Source: Streptomyces monomycini (lineage in GTDB: Bacteria; Actinomycetota; Actinomycetes; Streptomycetales; Streptomycetaceae). Taken from it: a stretch of DNA of 64,000 nucleotides. Shown here piece by piece: positions 59,417 to 64,000 of this stretch (position 1 is the first letter of the stretch; every line of letters starts with the position of its first letter). The stretch covers positions 1 through 64,000 of the forward strand of contig NZ_JAFIQY010000013.1 in the NCBI RefSeq assembly GCF_022271435.1. Direction: 5' to 3'. Position numbers and translations under genes: made by a program. The notes beneath the pieces are model-generated. The model was not told the origin of the DNA and did no database searches. It saw nothing but the letters and a program-made list of their open reading frames with translations.

Positions 59417-59610
59417 GCTGATCCGGCGTCGGCTGATCCGGCTTCGGCTGATCCGGCTTCGGCTGGTCGGTGAGCGCCGGATCAGTCGATGCCGGATCAG
59501 TCGACACCGACTCGGCCGGTGCCGACTCGGCCGATGCGGGTTCCGCCGATACGGGTCCAACCGATGCGGGTCCACCGAAACGGGTCCCACCGAAACGGCT
59601 TCAACCGATG
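59417..59610. repeat. 15-bp minisatellite with inverted arms between convergent genes
   Basis: Three units of GCTGATCCGGCTTCG stand at 59417-59461. From 59476 to 59610 nine further 15-bp units run without a break, the first two reading GCCGGATCAGTCGAT, the reverse complement of the first arm's core. The inverted arms can pair across a 14-nt centre and may end both convergent transcripts. The last unit overlaps the stop of the spermidine synthase-like gene. Confidence 0.8.
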
Positions 59611-60551
59611 CTGAAAGCGCCGTCCGGCGGGCGAGGGGACGGTACGGCCCGCGCGTCCTGCACGGGCGCGGCGTCGCCGATCAGCCGCCGTAGCGCGGCG
59701 CCGTGCTCGACCCGCGCGGGGAACACGTCGGCGGCCACGCGCCGGGCCACCTGCGTGAGCGGCAGCTCGACACGGGACGCGGCCAGCACGATGTTGCCGA
59801 AGCGGCGGCCGCGGAGCACGGCCGGTTCCGCGATCACGCAGAGGTGGTCGAAGACGGACGCGTAGTTCGCCAGCTGGGCCCGCAGGAAGTCGAAGGGCGC
59901 GCTGTCGGCGAGGTTCGCCGCGTAGATCCCGTCCGGACGCAGTACGCGGGCGGCAGCACGCGCGTACTCGACCGAGGCCAGGTGCGCGGGCACCCGAGAG
60001 CCCCCGAAGACGTCCGCCACGATCACGTCCGCGCTGTGCTCGGGCGCCGCCTCCAGCGCCGTACGGGCGTCCTCGGCCCGCACCGTGATTCCGCGGTCCG
60101 GAGGCAGCGGCAGTTCTTCGGCGACCAGCGCGAGCAGTCCCCGGTCGGCCTCGACGACGTCCTGGCGGGAGCCGGGGCGGGTGACGGCGAGATAGCGCGG
60201 CAGGGTCAGCGCTCCGCCGCCGAGATGCAGTACGTCGAGCGGCTCGGCCGGGGCGGCGGCCGCGTCCAGCACGGCCGCGAGCCGGCGCGCGTACTCGAAT
60301 TCCAGGTCGGTCGGCGCGTCGAGGTCCACGTACGACTGCGGAGCACCATCCACGGTCAGCAGCCAGGCGCGCGGCCGGTCCACGTCCGGCATCAGCTTGG
60401 CGGTGCCACAGTCGACGACGCGGGTGACGGGGGTGGGGGTGGGGCCGGAGCCGACGTCGGGGCCCTCGGGGCCGGGGTCCCGATCCGTGACCGGCTCGGC
60501 CGCCCGGCCCTCGACCGGCGTTCCCGCTATCTGCTCGGCTGCTTCGTCCAC
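59601..60551 (-). CDS. Spermidine synthase-like class I methyltransferase-fold protein
   Basis: 316 aa from GTG 60551 (other starts up to 60632). LMPDVDRPRAWLLTVDGAPQ and LDVLHLGGGALTLPRYLAVT give the aminopropyltransferase-like SAM/dcSAM site, then VEADRGLLALV and VIVADVFGGSRVP. The catalytic Asp region YVDLDAP is present, but the gatekeeper loops differ from true spermidine synthases; many actinobacterial homologues have unknown substrates. Monocistronic. Confidence 0.85.
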   Translation of the reverse strand: MDEAAEQIAGTPVEGRAAEPVTDRDPGPEGPDVGSGPTPTPVTRVVDCGTAKLMPDVDRPRAWLLTVDGAPQSYVDLDAPTDLEFEYARRLAAVLDAAAAPAEPLDVLHLGGGALTLPRYLAVTRPGSRQDVVEADRGLLALVAEELPLPPDRGITVRAEDARTALEAAPEHSADVIVADVFGGSRVPAHLASVEYARAAARVLRPDGIYAANLADSAPFDFLRAQLANYASVFDHLCVIAEPAVLRGRRFGNIVLAASRVELPLTQVARRVAADVFPARVEHGAALRRLIGDAAPVQDARAVPSPRPPDGAFSIG

Positions 60552-60653
60552 CGTCCCATTGTGCCGGTACGGCGACGCGCGGCGCTCCACCTCGAACCGG
60601 CCGCCTGAAACCGCTCGCGCCCCCAGCCTCACCCGGCCCTTCCCCCTCCCTCC

Positions 60654-61496
60654 TCACTCCCCCCACACCGACAGGACCTCCTTCAGATGAGCCGCTGCCT
60701 GGCGGCGTCCGGCGTGGGCCGCGTCGGCACGTTTCGCCGGATCCAGGACGTTACGGCCGAAGGCGGCGCGGGCCGCGCGGTCGGGCACCAGTACGCACAC
60801 CCGTGCGCCCCGCCGTGCCAGGGCCGCGCCCTGCGCCCGTGCGGTGGCGATGGGCCCGCCACCCGCCGCCACCGGCGCCAGGACGACGACCCGGCCGTAT
60901 CCTGCGGCGAGGTCCGCGTTGGCGCTGGAGTGCACCCCGCCGTCGATCCACCACTTCTCGCCGATCCGCACCGGCGGCCACACACCGGGCACGGCGCAGC
61001 TCGCGCTCACCGCGTCGACCAGGCCCGCCCCGCTCGTGTCGTCGAAGGCCGTCCGCCGCCCGGTCTCCGCGTCCACCGCGGTGATCATCAGCCGACGCGC
61101 CGGCCAATCATGGCTGATCAGGCGCCGGGCGACGGCGTCGCGGCGACTGGGGCCCGCGGCCGCGCGGGAGCCCAGCGCGAGGCGTCCCATCCGCGCGCCG
61201 AAGTCCACGGCGTCGCGCGAACGCAGCGCCAGATAGGCGAACCGCGCCAGTTCCCGCGTCCCCATGCGCGCCGCGGTCTCGCCCGTGACCGGGGCCAGCT
61301 GCCGTGCGAAGAGCTCGTCCGGGGCCAGCCGGCCTGACGTGAGCTGGGCGCCCACGATCGAACCGGCCGAGGTCCCGATGACCGCGTCGGCCGTCGCGAG
61401 ATCGACGCCGGCCTGGGCGAATCCGGCGAGCATGCCGATTTCCCATCCGATACCGGTGTAGCCTCCGCCGCCCAGTACCAGCGCCGTACCCGTCAT
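60654..61496 (-). CDS. Patatin-like phospholipase
   Basis: 280 aa from ATG 61496, with GGAGAGGGGA upstream. ALVLGGGGYTGIGWEIGML is the oxyanion-hole motif, Ser43 in IGTSAGSIVGA the nucleophile, and Asp185 in WWIDGGVHSS the second member of the dyad. No signal peptide. It hydrolyses membrane lipids or acyl esters in the cytoplasm. Full length. Confidence 0.92.
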   Translation of the reverse strand: MTGTALVLGGGGYTGIGWEIGMLAGFAQAGVDLATADAVIGTSAGSIVGAQLTSGRLAPDELFARQLAPVTGETAARMGTRELARFAYLALRSRDAVDFGARMGRLALGSRAAAGPSRRDAVARRLISHDWPARRLMITAVDAETGRRTAFDDTSGAGLVDAVSASCAVPGVWPPVRIGEKWWIDGGVHSSANADLAAGYGRVVVLAPVAAGGGPIATARAQGAALARRGARVCVLVPDRAARAAFGRNVLDPAKRADAAHAGRRQAAAHLKEVLSVWGE

Positions 61497-61603
61497 CGCG
61501 GTCCCCTCTCCGGTTGCGTCCGGGCCGCCCCGGTGCAGCGGTCTCGTACGGCAGTGTGGCAGCCGCGCCGTTCCGGTACCCGGCAGCACCGGTGGGCCTG
61601 CGC

Positions 61604-61680
61604 GGGGGCTGTACTGGTGCGATACGGGCGCGACGTGGGTGCCGTACGGGCGCGGTACGGGTGCCGTACGGGTGCCGTAC
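61604..61680. repeat. 11-bp tandem repeats upstream of the patatin gene
   Basis: About seven units of the type GGGTGCCGTAC run from 61604 to 61680, three of them identical at 61637-61647, 61659-61669 and 61670-61680. They lie in the 264-bp gap between the tuf3-like stop (61761) and the patatin start. No gene is supported there. Confidence 0.7.
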
Positions 61681-61760
61681 GGACGCGGCCCTCCTACCGC
61701 ACCCGTCCACCACACCCGCCCCCGACTACGACCCTGCCCGGCCGGCGGCTGCGGCTACGG

Positions 61761-62936
61761 CTATGCCTCGGCGACCGTACGGACCGTCCCCGCCGCCACC
61801 GTCCTGCCGCCCTCGCGGACGGCGAAGCCCAGCCCGGGCTCCAGCGGGGTGTCGCGCCCCAGCTCGACGGTCATCGTCACCGTCTCGCCGGGCCGGGCGA
61901 CGCCGCGTTCGCCGAGGTCGATGTCGCCGACCACGTCAGCCGTACGGATGTAGAACTGCGGGCGGTAGCCCGTGGACAGTGGTGTGCGGCGGCCGCCCTC
62001 CTCCGTGGACAGCACGTACACCTCGGCGGTGAAGCGCCGGCTCGGCGTCACGCTGCCCGGCGCCGCGACGACGTGCCCCCTGCGCACCTCGTCCCGGTGC
62101 AGGCCGCGCAACAGCAGCGCGACATTGTCACCGGCCTGGGCCGTCTCCATCGGTTTCCCGAAGGTCTCCACGCCGGTCACGGTCGTCTCCGTGTCGGCGC
62201 CCAGTACCGCCACCCGGTCGCCGACGCGTACCGTGCCGCGCTCGACGGCGCCGGTGACGACGGTGCCGCGACCGGTGATGGTCAGGACGTTCTCCACCGG
62301 CAGCAGGAACGGCGCGTCGAGGTACCGCTCCGGCGTCGGCACGTACGTGTCCACCGCGTCGAGCAGCGCCTCGATGGCCTGGCTCCAGCGCGGGTCGCCC
62401 TCCAGGGCGCGCAGCCCCGAGACCCGTACGACGGGTACGTGCTCCCCGTCGTACCCGTGCGCCGTCAGCAGCTCACGGACCTCCAGCTCCACCAGGTCGG
62501 TCAGCTCGGGGTCGCCCGCGTCCGCCTTGTTCAGCGCGACGACGACGTACCGGACGCCGACCTGCTTGGCGAGCAGGACGTGCTCGGCGGTCTGCGGCAT
62601 GATCCCGTCGAGCGCGGAGACGACGAGGATCGCGCCGTCGAGCTGCGCCGCGCCGGTGACCATGTTCTTGATGAAGTCGGCGTGGCCCGGCATGTCGACG
62701 TGGGCGTAGTGCCGGGTGTCCGTCTCGTACTCGACGTGCGAGATGTTGATGGTGATGCCGCGCGCGGCCTCCTCCGGGGCCCGGTCGATCCGGTCGAAGG
62801 GCACGAAGGTGCCGCTGCCCCGCTCGCTGAGCACCTTGGTGATCGCGGCGGTCAGGGTGGTCTTGCCGTGGTCGACGTGGCCCATGGTGCCGATGTTCAG
62901 GTGCGGCTTGGTCCGCACGTATGCCGTCTTGGACAT
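61761..62936 (-). CDS. tuf3: Elongation factor Tu, divergent tuf3 type
   Basis: 391 aa from ATG 62936 with GAGGAAG upstream. GTPase motifs: GHVDHGKT (19-26), DMPGHAD in place of the usual DCPGHAD, and NKAD. It is shorter than the main EF-Tu and diverged in effector-region loops (HVEYETDTRHYAHVDMPGHA). Streptomyces tuf3 genes are single copies induced by amino acid starvation and are not part of the str operon; none of its genes is present here. Binding of aminoacyl-tRNA is presumed. Confidence 0.92.
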   Translation of the reverse strand: MSKTAYVRTKPHLNIGTMGHVDHGKTTLTAAITKVLSERGSGTFVPFDRIDRAPEEAARGITINISHVEYETDTRHYAHVDMPGHADFIKNMVTGAAQLDGAILVVSALDGIMPQTAEHVLLAKQVGVRYVVVALNKADAGDPELTDLVELEVRELLTAHGYDGEHVPVVRVSGLRALEGDPRWSQAIEALLDAVDTYVPTPERYLDAPFLLPVENVLTITGRGTVVTGAVERGTVRVGDRVAVLGADTETTVTGVETFGKPMETAQAGDNVALLLRGLHRDEVRRGHVVAAPGSVTPSRRFTAEVYVLSTEEGGRRTPLSTGYRPQFYIRTADVVGDIDLGERGVARPGETVTMTVELGRDTPLEPGLGFAVREGGRTVAAGTVRTVAEA

Positions 62937-63059
62937 GGCTGTTCTTCCTCGCGAAGCACTGCGGTGAATACGGCGGCGTCGGCATGACGTGCCGCCGTGG
63001 GAACCCCTGAGCCCCACCGACCCTCCCCCTGCGGGGTCCGCCGGTCGATCCGGAGAGGG

Positions 63060-63314
63060 TCAGCTTCGCGCGCCGCCGGTCGCGGTGGCGGCAGTGCCTG
63101 CCGAGGCCGCGGATGCGGCGGTACCTGCTACGGCGGTGGCCGTAGCGGTGGCGGTGCCTGCTGCGGCGGTGCCGGGAGACGGCACCGTGCCGGTCTCGGC
63201 CTGGGCCTCGACCTCGGCCTTGAGCGCGATGATCAGAACCGCGAGCGAGTCGACGGCAGCCTTCGGCGCGTCCGCGACTGCGGACGTGAGCGCGAAGTAC
63301 GGCTGCCGGAACAT
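63060..63314 (-). CDS. Possible small protein with Ala/Thr-rich tail
   Basis: 84 aa from ATG 63314. The first 45 residues (FALTSAVADAPKAAVDSLAV, LIIALKAEVEAQ) could form helices; the rest is a run of Ala/Thr/Gly with a near-perfect GTA(A/T)ATA-type codon repeat. No family is recognised and the ribosome binding site is weak. It could be a non-coding low-complexity region. Confidence 0.35.
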   Translation of the reverse strand: MFRQPYFALTSAVADAPKAAVDSLAVLIIALKAEVEAQAETGTVPSPGTAAAGTATATATAVAGTAASAASAGTAATATGGARS

Positions 63315-63492
63315 GCGCCAAGGATCTCGCGCGGGGCACGCCACGTCGAACGATTTATCAGCGCCCCGAAACCGCCCGCCTCCCCCACTCCCTCCTCCCT
63401 CCCTTCCTCCTCCCCACCCCCCTCCACCCCACTTCACCCCGCAGCGGTCACGAATACACCTGCTCGCCACGCTTGTCGGTTACGCTCCCGGG

Positions 63493-64000
63493 ATGCTCGA
63501 ACCCGCCGCAACGCCCGACGGCCTCGCCGCGCGCTGCACGCGTGTGCTCTTCTCCCCCTGGGCCCGCCTCGCCGTACTCCTCGTCCTGCTCGCCGCCGCG
63601 GCGGCCGCGATGATCGTCTGGCAGCCGCAGCGGCTGCTGGCGCACGGCTGGCCGCCCGAGTGGGCCGGCGGCGGCGCCGTAGTGATCTTCGGCCTCGCGT
63701 ACGGGGTGTGCACCACCGCCTTCGTCCCCCGGCCGGTCCTGAACCTCGCGGCCGGTGCCATCTTCGGCAGCCTGTCCGGCTTCCTGTCGGCCCTGGCCGG
63801 TACGGTCCTCGGCGCGGGCCTGGCCTTCGCCCTCGGCCGGCTGCTGGGGCAGGACGCCCTGCGGCCCTTCCTGCGCGCCCGCTGGCTGGCCGCCGCCGAC
63901 CGGCAGCTCAGCGAACACGGATTCCGCTCCATGCTGGCGATCCGGCTCTTCCCCGGCCTGCCGTTCTGCGCCACCAATTACTGCGCCGCGGTCTCCCGCA
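63493..64000 (+). CDS. TVP38/TMEM64 (VTT-domain) membrane protein, 3' end cut by window
   Basis: The first 169 codons from ATG 63493 are in the window. A cytosolic start is followed by a membrane helix (LAVLLVLLAAAAAAMIVW), then FVPRPVLNLAAGAIFGSLSG and FALGRLLGQDAL, the conserved VTT blocks, and AIRLFPGLPFCATNYCAAVS before the edge. This is the TVP38/TMEM64 branch, distinct from the DedA protein at 56248. It probably moves lipids across the membrane. Total length would be about 220-250 aa. Confidence 0.88.
   Translation, partial: MLEPAATPDGLAARCTRVLFSPWARLAVLLVLLAAAAAAMIVWQPQRLLAHGWPPEWAGGGAVVIFGLAYGVCTTAFVPRPVLNLAAGAIFGSLSGFLSALAGTVLGAGLAFALGRLLGQDALRPFLRARWLAAADRQLSEHGFRSMLAIRLFPGLPFCATNYCAAVSR

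Noticed and set aside
1..64000. tRNA or rRNA genes
   Set aside because: I looked for the T-loop GGTTCGANTCC pattern and rRNA-like blocks and found none; a covariance search would be decisive.

Overview
The window is high-GC DNA with the codon usage, GTG/TTG starts, ATGA gene overlaps and gene families of a Streptomyces chromosome. Supporting genes include a divergent third EF-Tu (tuf3 type), GAF-ANTAR and STAS regulators, Ku with an ATP-dependent DNA ligase, DUF5709/DUF2795-type small proteins, a SARP-like ATPase and a single-repeat-class CRISPR remnant. No rRNA or tRNA gene was recognised. Genus is inferred from these signs and was not checked against a database.

Layout. 1-2.7 kb is an insertion-sequence cluster: the start of one IS5-type transposase at the left edge, a nearly intact IS5-family element with a -1 frameshift, a small NTF2-like gene, a truncated inverted copy of that element, and a third IS abutting it. 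2.9-6.5 kb holds a methyltransferase, a two-repeat type I-E CRISPR remnant without cas genes, a GNAT, and an NmrA-like/cupin pair. 6.7-9.6 kb has a 13-bp tandem array, a cobalamin riboswitch and metE. 9.8-11.4 kb looks decayed: a short NrdI-like gene, an unknown gene, a malate synthase remnant and abnormal G/C homopolymers. 11.4-17.1 kb is a translationally coupled formate dehydrogenase operon. 17.6-21.1 kb carries a PLP amino acid decarboxylase, a cysteine hydrolase and an APC transporter.

21.4-24.5 kb is the most intriguing part: a four-gene, overlapping cassette of a 63-residue peptide with a hydrophobic segment, two proteins of unknown function and a serine beta-lactamase-fold hydrolase. 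24.5-31.4 kb contains YigZ, a CoA-binding protein, a complete arsenic operon (arsI-type lyase, divergent arsR-acr3-arsC), an amber-interrupted GNAT, an XRE regulator with a ricin-like C-terminus, a frameshifted YbaK deacylase and a TetR regulator. 31.4-37.3 kb is signalling: STAS, cytochrome P450, a hybrid histidine kinase with its response regulator, and two GAF proteins, one with ANTAR.

37.3-50.4 kb mixes envelope and stress functions: DUF3048 lipoprotein, Mut7-C protein, hexapeptide acyltransferase, flavodoxin-like reductase, two SDRs, Ku, small acidic stress-type proteins, GAF-ANTAR, exopolyphosphatase, STAS and DNA ligase. Two sites matching the Streptomyces sigma-B promoter pattern lie in front of an SDR gene and a DUF2795 gene. 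50.9-52.9 kb is a three-gene WXG100/type VII secretion-like cassette. 53-64 kb carries a secreted esterase, a P-loop ATPase, two DedA/VTT membrane proteins (one cut by the right edge), a hotdog thioesterase, an MFS exporter, a spermidine synthase-like protein, a patatin and EF-Tu3. Tandem-repeat arrays of period 9, 11, 13, 15 and 21 bp are unusually frequent.
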